NCBI GenBank assembly: GCA_029582155.1
Contig: CM055895.1
Span: 20,881,004-20,945,003 of the forward strand
Origin: Panopea generosa
Lineage: Eukaryota; Mollusca; Bivalvia; Adapedonta; Hiatellidae
Direction of reading: 5' to 3'
DNA length: 64,000 nucleotides
Positions 48,001 to 63,000 of this stretch are shown here, piece by piece. The notes under the pieces are model-generated. The model was not told the origin of the DNA, searched no databases, and was given only the letters and a program-made list of their open reading frames with translations. The translations under genes and the position numbers were made by a program. How positions within the stretch are numbered: position 1 is the stretch's first letter; each line of letters begins with the position of its first letter.

Positions 48001-51000
48001 TGTGTCCTTGTGAATCTCTTTGTACTTTTGCTAAACTAAGACAATTTAGCTGTGTCCTTTTGCGTTCCTTTTATTGTTCCCCTTCATAGTCATATTTTAC
48101 AAAGAATATTAAACTGTGTCCAGATATAAGTTGGCTGTGTCCGTGTGCGCCACTTTGTTAAACTGGATTACAAAGATTACTATTAGCTATGGTTATCTGC
48201 GTACATTAATCACAGTTTATATTTCATTTTATATCCTGTATTACGAAGATAATTTAGCTGTGTCTAAATGCGTTCTAACAATCTCATAATATTGTAAGCA
48301 TTGTAAGTTTCTTTACAAATATAATTAAGTCGTGTCCTTGTTCCACCCTATACAAAGATAATTTGTTTGTGTCGTTGTGCGCTGCCTTACAATGATACTT
48401 TATTTGTGTTCTTGTGCGCCCCCTTACAAAGATAATTTATTTGTGTCTTTGTGTCTCCCTTTACAAAGATAGTTTGTTTATGTCCTTGTGTGTCCCTTTA
48501 TAAAGATAATATAGATTTGTCCTTGCTCGCCCCCTTACAAAGATAATTATTTTTTTGTCGTTGTGCACCCCTTTAGAATGATAATCTGATTTTGCCCTTG
48601 TCACACCTTACAAAGGTAATTTATTTGTGTCCTTGTGAGCCCTATTACAAAGATAATTCATGTGTTTCCTTGTGCGACCCTTACGAAGATAATTTATTTG
48701 TGTCCTTGTGCGCCCATTTACAAAGATAATTAGTTTTTGACGTTGTGCGCCACTTTACAAAGATTTACAAAGATAATTAATTCGTGTGCTTGTGAGCCAT
48801 TTGACGAAAATAATTTATTTATGTTGTGCGCTCCTTTAAAAAGAAAATTCATTTGTGTTGTAGTGCGCCCCTTTACAAAGATAATTTATTTGTGTACTTG
48901 TGAGCCAGAAGACGAAGATAATTTATTGATGTTGTGCGCTCCTTTAAAAAGAAAATTCATTTGTGTTGTTGTGCGCCCCTTTACAAAGATAATTTATTTG
49001 TGAACTTGTGAGCCATAAGACGAAGATTATTTATTTATGTTGTGCGCTCCTTTAAAAAGAAAATTAATTTGTGTTGTTGTGCGCCCCTTTACAAAGATAA
49101 TTTATTTGTGTACTTGTGAGCCATTTGACGAAAATAATTTATTGATGTGCGCTCCTTTAAAAAGAAAATTCATTTGTGTTGAAGTGCGCCCCTTTACAAA
49201 GATAATTTATTTGTGTACTTGTGAGCCATAAGACGAAGATAATTTATTTATGTTGTGCGCTCCTTTAAAAAGAAAATTCATTTGTGTTGAAGTGCGCCCC
49301 TTTACAAAGATAATTTATTTGTGTACTTGTGAGCCATTTGACGAAAATAATTTATTGATGTTGTGCGCTCCTTTAAAAAGAAAATTAATTTGTGTTGTTG
49401 TGCGCCCTATTACAAAGATAATTTATTTGTGTACTTGTGAGCCATAAGACGAAGATTATTTATTGATGTTGTGTGCTCCTTTAAAAAGAAAATTCATTTG
49501 TGTTGTTGTGCGCCCCTTTACAAAGATAATTTATTTGTGTACTTGTGAGCCATTTGACGAAAATAATTTATTGATGTTGTGCGCTCCTTTAAAAAGAAAA
49601 TTCATTTGTGTTGTGCACCCCTTTGCAAAGATAATTTATTTGTGTACTTGTGAGCCATAAGACGAAGATAATTTATTGATGTTGTGCGCTCCTTTAAAAA
49701 GAAAATACATTTGTGTTGTGCGCCCCTTTACAAAGAAAATTCATTTGTGTCCTTGTGAGCCACTTTACGAAAATGAATTATTGGTGTCCTTCCCTTTACA
49801 ATGATATTTATTTGTGTCCTTGTGCGCTCCTTAACAAAGGTAATTTATTAGTGTCCTTGTGCGCCCCTTAACAATGATAATTTATTTGTGTCCTTGTGCG
49901 CCCCCTTACAAAGATAATTTATTTTTGTCTTTGTGTCTCCCTTTACAAAGATAATTTGTTTATATCCTTGTGTGTCCCTTTATAAAGATAATATAGGTGT
50001 GTCCTTGTTCGCCCCCTTACAAAGATAATTTAGTTGTGTCGTTTAGCGACACTTTACAAAGATAATTTATTTGTGTTGTTGTGGGCCCCTTAACAAAGAT
50101 AAGTTGTTTGTGTCATTGTGCACCCCTTTACAAAGATAATTTGTTTGTGTTGTTGTGAGCCACTTTACAGAGATATTTTGTTTGTGTCCTTGTGCGCCTC
50201 TATACAAAGATAATTTGTTTGTGTTCTTGTGCGCCCCTTTACAAAGATAATTTGTTTGTGTCCTTCTGTGCACCTTTACAAAAATAATTTAGTTGTGTCG
50301 TTTAGCGACACTTTACAAAGATATTTAGTTGTGTTGTTGTGCGCCCCTTTACAAACATGTTTTATTTGTGTCAATGACCGCCCCTTTACCAAGATAATTT
50401 ATTTTTGTATTTTTGAGTCCCTTTACAAAGACAATTTGTTTGTGTCCTTGGGTGTCCCTTTATAAAGATAATATAGATGTGTCCTTGTGCGCCCCTTACA
50501 AAGATTTTTTTTTTGTCGTTCTGCACCCCTTTGCAAAGATAATTTGTTTGTGTCCAAGTGCGCCACCTTACAAAAATAATTCATTTGTGTGCTTGTGTGC
50601 CCCTTTACAAAGTTAATATAGTTGTGTCCTTATGCGCTCCTTTAAAAAATAATTTGTTTGTGTCCTTGTGCGCCCCTTTACACAGATAATTTATTTGTGT
50701 CCTTGTGTGCCCCTTTACAACGATAATTAATTTGTGTCCTTGTGCACCCCTTTACACAGATACTATAGTTGTGTCTATATGTGCCCCTTTACAGTGACAA
50801 TTTCTTTGTGTTTTTGTTCGCTCCATTACAAAGATAATTTATTTGTTTTGTTGTGTGCCCTTTTACAAAGATAATTTAGTTGTGTCTTTGTGCTCCCTTT
50901 TATAAAGAGAATCTGTTTGTGTTCTTGTGCGCCCCCTTACAAAGATAATTTATTTGTGTCATTGTGTGACCATTTACAAAATGAAATTATTTGTGTCCAT

Positions 51001-54000
51001 GTGCGCCACATTACAAAGATAATTTAGTTTTGTCCTTGTTCGTCCCTCTATAAAAATAATTTAGTTGTATCCTAGTGCGCCACTTTACATATAAATTATT
51101 TGTGTCCTTGTTCACCGATTTACATAGATAATTTAATTGTGTTTTTGTGAGACACTTTACAAGATAAATGATTTGTGTCCTTGTGTGCCTCTTTACAAAG
51201 ATGATTTATTTGTGTCCTTGTGCTCACCTTTACAAAAATAGTTTGGTTGTGTCCTAGTGCATTCCCTTTAGAAATATAATCTGTTTGTATCATTGTGCGC
51301 CCCCTTACAAAGATAATTTATTTTAATTTAGTTAATTTTTGTCGTTGTCCTTCCCTTTACAAAAATAATTTATTTGTGTCCTTGTGCATCCCTTTACAAA
51401 GATTATGTATTTGTGTCCTTGTGTGTCCCTTTCCAAAAAAAATTTATTTGTGTCTTTGGTCGCCCGTTTACAAAGACAATTTTTTTTGTCCTTGTGTGCC
51501 CCTTTAGAAAGAAAATTTATTAGTGTCCTTGTGCGAACTTTTGCAAAGATAATTTATTTGTGTTGTGTGTGTCCCTTTACAAAGATAATTAATTTGAGTC
51601 CTTTTGCGCCCATTTACAAAGATAATTTATGTGTTTCCTTGTGTGCCCCATTTACAAAAATAATTAAGTCGTGTTGTTATATACCCCTTCCACTTTTACT
51701 TTACAGAGCAATAATTAAGCTGTGTTATTGCATGCCCTTTTTATACTACTCCTGCTTTAAAAAACATAATTTAGAAATGTCCATGTGCCTTGTTTTTATT
51801 AAATTCCTTTGAAATCCTTTGTTACAGAGATAATTTAGCTGTGTTCTTGCGCGCCTCATTGTAATCCTGCATAGAGACTATGTAATGGTGGCCATGTGTG
51901 TCCTTTTGTAATTCTGCTTTACAATAATAATTACTCTGTGTCCTTGTGCACCTATTGTAATCCAGCTATACAGATGGACTGTGTAATGGTGGCCATGTGT
52001 GTCCTTTATAGTACTGCTTTAAAATAATCATTACTCTGTGTCCTTGTGCACCTTTTGTAATCCTGCTATACAGAGAGACTGTGTAATGGTGGCCATGTGT
52101 GTCCTTTATAGTAATGCTTTACAATGATAATTACTCTGTGTCCTTGTGCACCTTTTGTAATCCAGCTGTACAGAGAGACTGTGTAATGGTGGCCATGCTT
52201 GTCCTTTATAGTACTGCTTTACAATAATAATTACTCTGTGTCCTTGTGCATCTTTTGTAATCCTGCTGTACAGAGAGACTATGTAATGGTGGCCATGTGT
52301 GTAATGGCGGCCATGTGTGTCCGTTATAGTATTGCTTTACAATAATCCTGCTTCACATTGACAGTAAGGCCGTGTCATTGTGGGCCCTTTGTAATCCTTC
52401 TTAAGAGTGATGATTAGGTCATGTCCTTGTGAGCCCGTTTGCAATCCTGCTTTTCATTGATAATTAGGCCGTGTTCTTGTGCGCCCCCTTTGAATCCTAC
52501 TTTACAATGATAATTAGCCAGTGTTCTTGTGCGCCCGTTTGTAATCCTGCTTTTCAATGATCATAGGCCGTGTCCTTCTGCGCCCCTTTGTAATCCTGCT
52601 TTACAATGATAATTTGGCCGTGCCTTTGTGCGCCCGTTTGTAATCCTGCTTTACAATGACAGTAAGGTCGTGTCCTTTGTGCCCCTTTGTAACCCTGCTT
52701 TACAAGACAGTTAGGCCGTGTTCTTGTGCTTTCTTTTGTAATCCTGCTTCACATTGACAGTTAGGCCGTGTCCTTGAGCGCCCATTTGTAATCCTGCTTT
52801 ACAAAGAAAATTAGGCCGCGCCCTTTGTAATCATTCTTGACAAAGACAATGATGCTGCGTCATTGTACGCCTCTTTGTAATCCTGCTTTACAAAGACAAG
52901 GATGCTGTGTCATTGTACGCCTCTTTGTAATCCTGCTTTACAAAGATAATTAGGCCGTGTCAGTGTGCACCCCTTTGCAAAACTGCTTTACAACGATAAT
53001 TATGCCGTGTCCTTGTGCGCCCTTTACAATCCTGATTTACAATGATAATTAGGCCTTGTCCTTGTGCGCCCGTTTGTTATCCTGCTTTAGAGTAATAATT
53101 AGGCCGTGTCCTTGTGCTCCCATCTTTAATCTTGCTTTACAAAGATGATTAGGCTTTGTCCTTGTGCGCTTCTTTGTAATCCTGCTTTACAATGATAATT
53201 AGGCCGTGTCCTTGTGTGTCCCTTTGTAATCCTGCCTTACAATGATAATTAGGCCGTGTCATTATGCTCGCATTTGTTATCCTGCTTTAGAGTAATACTT
53301 AGGCCGTGTCCTTGTGCTCCTATTTTTAATCCTGCTTAACAAAGATAATTAGGCCGTGTCCTTGTTCGCCTCTTTGTAATACTGCTTTACAATGATAATT
53401 AGGCCGTGTCCTAGTGCTCCCATTTGTAAACCTGCTTATCAAAGATAATTAGTTCTTGTCATTGTGTGCCCCATTGTAGTCCTGCTTTACAAAGATAATA
53501 AGACTGTATCCTTGTGCGCATTTATAATAAAAATTATAATCATGGTTTATTATGATAATCAGGCAGTATCTTTGTGTGCCCTTTTGTAATCCTGCTTTAC
53601 AAAGATAATTAAGGCTGTGTCATTGTGCGCCCCTTCGTAATTCTGCTTTAAAGAGAGATAATTTAATTGTCCTTTAGTGTCATTCTTAATCCGGCTTTAC
53701 ACAGAATCTTATACTGTGTCCCTATGTGATCATTTTATTGCACCGTTTTGTAGTATTTCTTTACAAATACAATATTGCTGTTTCCATGTGTGCCCGTTTG
53801 CAGCGTAGTTTATTGACCAAAAATTGAGATAAGTGTTGTGAGCCCTTTGATTTCCAGTTTACAAAGATATTTTACCTATGCATTTGTGTGCCCCTTAGCA
53901 TCCCTGCTTTACAGAGACTATTTGGATGTGTCAGTGTTCACCCCTTTGCAAATTTATTCCTAATACATAATTTTGGTTTGTCTTTGTGTGTCCTTTGCAT

Positions 54001-57000
54001 TAATTTTCTTCTTTATGAAAACAAATCTGGTTGCAAACATGCACAATAAATACCATGTAGCTATATCCGTATGTGCAAACGTTGTTATCCTGCTTTACAA
54101 AGATATTTGAGATTGTCTGTGTGCGCTCCTTTGTAATCCTGTTTTAAAGATAATAAATCTGTGCCATTAACCCCCTTGCAATTCTGCTTTACAAAGATAT
54201 TTTACTTATACGCTTTGTGCAAATATAATTCATATTTGTTCATGTTTGTAATTTTATCGCAGCCCTTTGTAATCATACTTTACAAAGATAATTTAGCTTG
54301 CATATGTACATTCTTTTATCACATCTTTTTACATCATGTTTATATATTGTAAAAGTGATATGACTACAGCAAAAAAGGATCCATACGATTTACTGATATA
54401 GAGGATTTGTTTTCTTTGAATTTAACTTTCAACTCGTTAATATATCATAGTATTTGCCGTTATTTTAATGTGAGAGTACACTTTTTTTCTCTCCTAGAAA
54501 TTGCACCAACTTTGGAACAGGCTGCTGAGAAGACACCAGATCCTGTTGAAACCATGATGTCATCTCTAGTCGTAGCAACAAGGTCATCTCTAGTCACAGC
54601 TCCAATGCCTACCCCAACTGCACCACCAAGGTCTAATCCAGTTGCAGCACCAAGGTTTACCCTAATTGTAGCCTCACTATCGACTCCAATTGCAGTCCAA
54701 ATACCTACTCCAATCGCAGCTGAAAGATCTATCCTAGTTGCAGCAATAATATCTACTCCAGCTGCAGCCCCAACACCTAGGCCAATTGCAGCAGTCAGAC
54801 CCACTCCAATTGCAGCTCCAAGACATATGCCAATTGCAGCACCAAGATTTACTCCAGTTGCAGTCCAAAGATATAAGCCAACAGCGGCACCAAGACCAAG
54901 CCCTACTCAAGCTGTAGCAACAATGGCCTCTCCAGGTGAAGCATCATGGCCAACCACAATAACAAGACCAACTTCAGTTGCAGCAGTTTCAGTACCAAGG
55001 TCTACTCCAGGTGAAGCATACATGATAACACCAGTTTTAGCACAGAGGCCAAAAATGGTTGCAGCTCCAAGGCCAACTACAGGTGCAGATCCAATGCATA
55101 CACTAGGTGCAGCTCCAATGCCAACTCCGTGTGCAGCTCCAAGGCCAACTACAGGTGCAGCTCCAATGCCGACTCCAGGTGCAGTTCCAATGCCAACTCC
55201 AGGTGCAGCTCCAAGGCCAACTACAGGTGCAGTTCCAAGGCCAACTATAGGTGCAGCTCCAATGTTAACTCTAGGTGCAGCTCCAATGCCAACTCCAGGT
55301 ATAGCTCCAATGCTAACTCCAGGTGCAGCTCCAAGGCCAAATATAGGTGAAGCTCCAATGCCAACTCCAGGTGCAGCTCCAATGCCAACTCCAGGTGAAG
55401 CTCCAAGGCTAACTACAGGTTCAGCTCCAATGCCATCTACAGGTGCAGCTCCAGTGCCAACTCCAGGTGAAACGCCAATGTCCACTTCAGGTGCAGCTCC
55501 AATCCCAACTTCAGGAGCAGCTCCAAGGCCAACTACAGGTGCAGCTCCAATGCCAACTCCGGGTGCAGCTCCAAGGCCAACTACAGGTGCAGCTCCAATG
55601 CCGACTCCAGGTGCAGTTCCAATGCCAACTCCAGGTGCAGCTCCAAGGCCAACTACAGGTGTAGTTCCAAGGCCAACTATAGGTGCAGCTCCAATGTTAA
55701 CTCTAGGTGCAGCTCCAATGCCAACTCCAGGTATAGCTCCAATGCTAACTCCAGGTGCAGCTCCAAGGCCAAATATAGGTGAAGCTCCAATGCCAACTCC
55801 AGGTGCAGCTCCAATGCCAACTCCAGGTGAAGCTCCAAGGCTAACTACAGGTGCAGCTCCAATGCCATCTACAGGTGCAGCTCCCGTGCCAACTCCAGGT
55901 GAAACGCCAATGTCCACTTCAGGTGCAGCTCCAATCCCAACTTCAGGAGCAGCTCCAAGGCCAACTCCCGGTGCAGCTCTAAGGCCAACTACAGGTGCAG
56001 CTCCAATGCCGACTCCAGGTGCAGTTCCAATGCCAACTCCAGGTGCATCTCCAAGGCCAACTACAGGTGTAGTTCCAAGGCCAACTATAGGTGCAGCTCC
56101 AATGTTAACTCTAGGTGCAGCTCCAATGCCAAATATAGGTGAAGCTCCAATGCCAACTCCAGGTGCAGCTCCAATGCCAACTCCAGGTGAAGCTCCAAGG
56201 CTAACTACAGGTGCAGCTCCAATGCCATCTACAGGTGCAGCTCCAGTGCCAACTCCAGGTGAAACGCCAATGTCCACTTCAGGTGCAGCTCCAATCCCAA
56301 CTTCAGGAGCAGCTCCAAGGCCAACTACAGGTGCAGCTCCAATGCCAACTCCCGGTGCAGCTCCAAGGCCAACTACAGGTGCATCTCCAATGCCAACTCG
56401 AGGTGCAGCTCCAATGCCAACTACAGGTGCAGCTCCAATGCCAACTCCAGGTCCAGTACATAGACCAACTACAGGTGTAACTGCAATGCCAACACCAGGT
56501 GAAGCTCCAATGTCAACTCCAGGTGCAGCTACAAGGCCAACTACAGGTGCAGCTCCAATGCTATCTACAGGTGCAGCTCCAAGACCAACTCTAGGTGCAG
56601 CTCCTATGCCAACTCCAGTAGTGGCTCCTAGGCAAACTCCAGGTGCAGCTCCAATGCCAACTCCAGGTGCAGCTCCAATGCCAATTACAGGTGCAGCTCC
56701 AATGCCAACTCAATGTGCAGCTCTAAGCCTAATTTCAGGTGCAGCTCCAATGCCAACACCAGGTGCAGCTTCATTGTATATTCAGATCGAAGCACCAGAG
56801 TCTGCTTCAATTGCAACAGAAAAGCTTGCTCAAGCTATTACACAAACGGCAATGACAACCGTATCCGTGAATTCAACTGCAGTACCCTCTCCAGACGCAG
56901 TATCAACTTCTACTCCAGTTTTAACAACACTACTTGCCTCAAGTGTAGCATCAAGCTCTGCTCCAGTGCCTCCTTTAGCTGTTACACCAAGGTCCCTCGC

Positions 57001-60000
57001 AGTTGCAGCATCAATGCATACCTCAGTAACTGTTGTATCACCAAAGTCTACTCAATATCCAGTTGCAATACACTTGCCTACTACAGTTGCAACTCAATTG
57101 TCTGCCTCATATAGAGCACCAGGAATAAAGACTGAATCTGGTAGAGCATCTGATGTTAAGGCTAGATATGACGGAGCATCAGATGTAAAGGCCAGATGTG
57201 AGAAATCACCAGATGTACAGGGTGGATCTGATAGAGCACCAGATATAAAGGTTGAATGTGATAGAATACAAGATGTTAAGGCTGAATCTGATAGAGCACC
57301 AGATGTAAAGGCTGAATCTGATAGCGCACCAGATGTCAAGGCTGGATCTGACAGGGCACTGGATATCAACGCTGGATCTGATAGAGCACCAGATGTAAAG
57401 GTTGAATCTGATAGAGCACCAGAAGTAAAGGCTGGATATGAAGAGGCATCAGATGTAAAGACTGGATCTGAAAGGGCACCTGATGTAAAGGCTGGATCTT
57501 ATGGAGTACCAGATGTAAAGGCTGGATCTGATAGGACACCTGATGTAAAGGCTGGATCTGATGGAGTACCAGATGTAAAGGCTGGTTCTGATAGAGCACC
57601 TGATGTAAAGGCTGGATTTGATGTAGCATGTGATGTAAAGGCTGGATCTGATGGAGCACCAGATGTAAAGGTTGGATGTGATATAGCGCCAGATGTTAAG
57701 GCTGAAACTAATAGAGCACCAAATGTTGAGGCCGGATCTTACAGGGCACCTGATGTTAACACTGGATCTGATAGAGCACCAGATGTTAAGACTGGATCTG
57801 ATAGAGCACCCGATGTTAAGGCTGAATCTGATAGAACACCAGGAATAAAGGCTGGATATGAAGGAGCATCAGATGTAAAAGCTGGATTTGATAGGGCACC
57901 TGATGTAAAGGCTAGATCTGATGGAGTACAAGATGTTAAGGCTGAATCTGATAGAACACCTGATGTAAAGGCTGGATCTGATGGAGCACCTGATGTAAAA
58001 TCTGGATCTGATGGAGCACCTGATGTAAAGACTGGATCTGATAGAGCACCAGATGTTAAGACTGAATCTGATAGAGCACCTGGTGAACAGGCTGGATCTG
58101 ATAGAGCAACTTATCCTAAGGCTGTATCTAATAGAGCACCAGATGTAAAAGTTGAATCTGATAGAGCACCTGATTTAAAGGCTGGATCTGACAGGGCACC
58201 TGATGTGAAGGCTGGATCTGATAGAGCACCATGTGTTAAGGCTAGATCTGATAGAACACCAACTGTTAACGCTGAATCTGATAGAGCTCCAGGAGTAAAG
58301 GCTGGATATGAAAGAGCACCAGATGTAAATACTGGATCTGATGGAGCACCAGATGTAAAGGCTGGATCTGATAGAGCACCTGATGTAAACGATGGATCTA
58401 ATGGAGCATCTGATGTAAAAGCTGGATCTGATGGAGCACCAGATGTAAATGCTGAATCTGATAGAACACCTGATGTAAAGGCTGGATATGATGGAGCACC
58501 TGATGTAAAGTCTGGATCTGATGGAGCACCAGATGTAAAGGCTGGATCTGATAGATCACCAGATGTTAAGGCTGAATCTGATAGAGCACCAGATGTAAAG
58601 GCTGAATCTGATAGAGCACCACATGTAAAGGCTGGATCTGACAGGGCACCTGGTGTTAATGCTGGATCTGATCAAGCACCAGATGTTAAGGATGAATCTG
58701 ATAAAGCACCAGATGTAAAGGCTGGATCTGACACGACTCCTGATATAAAAGCTGGATTCGATAGAGCACCTTCTGTAAAGGCTGGATCTGATAGAGTAAC
58801 AGATGTTAAGGCTGAATCTGATTGTGCACCAGTAGACACGACTGGATATGAAGGAGCACCAGATGTAAATGCTAGATCTGATGGAGTACCAGATAAAAAT
58901 GCTGAATCGGATAGAGCACCAGTTATTAAGTCTGAATCTGATAGAGCACCTGATGAACAGGCTGGATCTGATAGAGCAACTTATCCTAAGGCTGTATCTA
59001 ATAGAGCACCAGATGTAAAGGTTGAATCTGATAGAGCACCAGATGTAAAGGCAGGATCTAATGGAGCACCAGATGTAAAGGCTGGATCTGATAGAGCACC
59101 TGATGTAAACGATGGATCTGATAGAGCACCTGATGTAAACGATGGATCTGATGGAGCACCTGATGTAAACGATGGATCTGATGGAGCACCTGATGTAAAG
59201 GCTGGATCTGATGGAGCACCACATGTAAAGACTGGATCTGATAGAGCACCTAATTCTAAGGCTGTATCGAGTAAAGTACCAGATGATAAGACTGAATCTG
59301 ATAGAGCACCAGATGTAAAGGCTGGATCTGACAGGGCACCTGATGTTAATGCTGGAACTGTTAAAGCACCAGATGTTAAGGATGAATCTGAAATAGTACA
59401 AAATGAAAAGGCTGGATCTGACAGGGCTCCTGATGTTAAGGCTGGATCCGATAGAACATCTGATGTAATGGCAGGATCTGATAGAGCACCAGATGTTAAG
59501 GCTGAATCTGATAGAGCACCAGGAGTAACGACTGGATCTGATGGAGCACCAAATATAAAGGCTGGATCTGATGGAACACCTGATGAAAACGCTGGATCTG
59601 ATATAGTACCCTATGTAAAGGCTGGATCTGATAGGGCACCTCATGTAAAGGCTGGATCTGATGGAGCATTAGATATAAAGGCTGGATCTAATGAAGTGCC
59701 TGATGTAAAGGCTGGATCTGATGGAGCACCAGATGTAAACGCTGGATCTGATAGAGCACCCTATGTAAAGACTCGATCTGAGGGAGCATCAGATGTAAAG
59801 GCTGGATCTGATGGAGCACCTAATGTAAAGGTTGGATCTCATGGAGCACCTGGTGTGAAGGCTGGATCTGATGGAGCATCAGATGTAAAGGCTCGATCTA
59901 ATGGAGCACCAGATGTAAAGACTGGATCTCATAGAGCACCTTATGTAAAGGCTGGATTTGATAGAGCACCTGATGTAAAGGCTGAGTCCGATGGAGCACC

Positions 60001-63000
60001 AGATGTACAGGCTGGATCTGATAAAACACCTGATGTTAAGGCTGGATCTAATAGAGCACAAGATGATAAGGCTGAATCTGATAGAACACCAGGAGTAAAG
60101 GCTGGATATGAAGGAGCACCAGATGTAAAGGCTGGATATGAAGGAGCAGCAGATGTAAAGACTGGATATGTTAAGGTACCTGATGAACATGCTTGCTCTG
60201 ATAGTGCACCTGATGTTAAGGTTGGATCTGATAGAGCACCAATTGTTAATGCTGGATCTGATAGAGCATTTGATGTAAAGACTGGATCTAAAACAAGAGT
60301 ATCCAGTGATCAAGCTAACTCTGATAGAGCACATGTTGTTAAGGCTGGATCTAAAAGAAGAACACCCAGTGCTAAGGCTGACTCTAATAGAGCACCTGAT
60401 GTTATGGCTGGATCTAAAAGAATAGCACCCAGTGCTTCGGCTGACTCCGATAGAGCACTTGATGTTACGGCTGCATATACAAGAGCACCCAGTGCTAAGG
60501 CTGTCTCTGATAGAGCACCTGATGATAAGGCTGGAACTACAAGAGCACCCAGTTCTAAAGCTGTCTCTGATAGAGCACCTAATGATAAGGCTGGAACTAC
60601 AAGAGCACCCAGTTCTAATGCTGTCTCTGATAGAGCACCTGATGTTAAGGCTGGATCTAAAAGAAAAGCACCCAGTGCTTGGGCTGACTCTGATAGAGCA
60701 CTTGATGTTACGGCTGCATATACAAGAGCACCCAGTGCTAAGGCTGTCTCTGATAGAGCACCTAATGTTAAGGCTGGATCTAAAAGAAGAACAACCAGTG
60801 CTAAGGCTGACTCTAAAAGAACACATGATGTTATGGCTGGATCTAAAAGAAGAACACCCAGTACTAAGGCTGGCTATGATAAAACACCTGATGTTAATGC
60901 TGGATCTAAAAGGAGAGCACCCAGTGCTAGGGCTGACTCTGAAAGAGCACTTGATGGTAAGGCTGCATCTACAAGAGTAACCAGTGCTAAGGCTGTCTCT
61001 GATAGATCAATTGATGTTAAGGCTGGATCCAAAAGAAAAGCACCCAGTGCTAAGGCTGACTCTGATAGAGCATTTGATGTTAAGGCTGGATCTAAAAGAA
61101 GAGCACCCAGTGCTAACGCTGGCTCTGAAAGAGAGCCTTATGTCAAGGCTGGATCTAAAAGAAGAGCACCCAGTGCTAAGGCTGACTCTGATAGAACACT
61201 TAATGTTATGGCTGGATCTAAAAGAAGAGCTACCAGTGCTAAGGCTGACTCTGATAGAGCACTTGATGTTAAGGCTGGATATAAAAGAAGAGCACTCAGT
61301 CTTAAGGCTGACTCTGATAGAGCACTTGATGTTAAGGCTGGATCTAAAAGAAGAGCACCCAGTGTTAAGGCTGACTCTGATAGAGCACTTGATGTTAAGG
61401 TTGGATATAAAAGAAGAGCACTCAGTGTTAAGGCTGACTCTGATAGAGCACTTGATGTTACGGCTGGATCTAAAAGAAAAGCACCCAGAGCTGAGGCTGA
61501 TTCTGATAGAGCACTTGATGTTAAGGCTGGATCTAAAAGAAAAGCACCTGATGCTAAGGCTGACTCTGATAGAGCACTTGATGTTATGGATAGATCTAAA
61601 AGAAGAGCACTCAGTGCTAAGGCTGACTCTGATAGAACACTTGATGTTAAGGCTGGATCTAAAAGAAGAGCACCCAGTGCTAATGCTGACTCTAATAGAG
61701 CACTTGGTGTTATGGCGGCATCTACAATAGCACCCAGTGCTAAGGTTGGCTCTGATAGAGCACCTGATGTTAAGGCTGGATCCAAAAGAAAAGCACCCAG
61801 TGCTAAGGCTGACTCTGATAGAGCACTTGGTGTTACGGCTGGATCTAAAAGAGGAGCATTCAGTGATAAGGTTGACTATGATAGAGCACTTAATGTTAAG
61901 GCTGGATCTGAAAGAAGAGCACCCAGTGCTAAGGCTGACTCTGATAGAGCACTTGATGTTAAATCTGGATCTACAAGTGCACCCAGTGCTAAGGGTGATT
62001 CAGATAGAGCACCATATGTTAAGTCAAGATCTAAAAATAGAGCACCCAGTGCTAAGGCTGACCCTGATAAAGCACTTGATGTTAAGGCTGGATGTAAAAG
62101 AAGAACACCCAGTTCTAAGGCTGACTCTGATAGAGCACCTGATATTAAGGCTGGATCTAAAAGAAGAGCATCCAGTGCTAAGGCTAGCTCTGATAGAGCA
62201 CCTGATGTTAAGGCTGGATCTAAAAGAAGAGCACCCAGTGCTAAGGCTGACTCTGATATAGCACTTGATTTAAATGTTGGATGTAAAAGAAGAACACCCA
62301 GTTCTAAGGCTGACTCTGATAGAGCACTTGATGTTAAGGCTGGATCTACAAGAGCACCCAGTGCTAAGGCTGACTCTGATAGAGCACCTGATATTAAGGC
62401 TGGATCTACAAGAAGAGCACCCAGTGCTAAGGCTGACTCTGATATAGCACTTGATTTAAATGTTGGATCTAAAAGAAGAGCACCCAGTGCTAAGGCTGAC
62501 TATAATAGAGCACTTGATGTTAAGGCTGCATCTACAAGAGCACCCAATGCTAAGGCTGGCTCTAACAGAGCACCTGATGTTAAGGCTGGATCCAAAAGAA
62601 GAACACCTAGTGCTAACGCTGACTCTGATAGAGCACTTGATGTTAAGACTGGATCTACAAAAGCACCCAGCGCTAAGGCTAGCTCTGATAGAGCACCTGA
62701 TGTTAAAGCTGGATCCAAAAGAAGAGAACCCAGTGCTAAGGATGACTCTGATAGAGCACTTGATGTTAAAGCTGGATCTAAAAGAAAAGCACCCAGTGCT
62801 AAGGCTGGCTCTGATAGAGCACTTGATGTTAAGACTGGATCTACAAGAGCACCCAGTACTAAGGCTGGCTCTGACAGATCACCTAATGTTAAGGCTGGAT
62901 CTAAAAGAAGAGCACCTAGTGCTAAGGCTGACCCTGATAGAGCACTTGATGTAAAGGCTGGATGTGATAGAGCACCCGATGTACAGACTGACTCTAAAAG

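Larger units (their letters stand above)
45077..54497 (+). other. 9.4-kb intron made almost entirely of tandem repeats
   Basis: Bounded by GTACGT and a strong acceptor (acactttttttctctcctag). From about 45,195 to 54,300 it holds successive arrays of 42-, 36- and 50-bp units that share the core ctttaca(g/a)agataat. Confidence 0.68.

Noticed and set aside
54907-61785. Long antisense ORFs across the giant exon (456, 362, 315, 215 codons)
   Set aside because: Repeat units that are multiples of three with few stop-prone codons leave antisense frames open; the sense frame alone spans all blocks and has matching splice sites.
60432-62954. + strand frame-shifted ORFs reading MLRLDLKEEHPVLRLTLIEHL
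   Set aside because: Second-frame shadow of the 63-bp repeat; interrupted four times, while the main frame is not.
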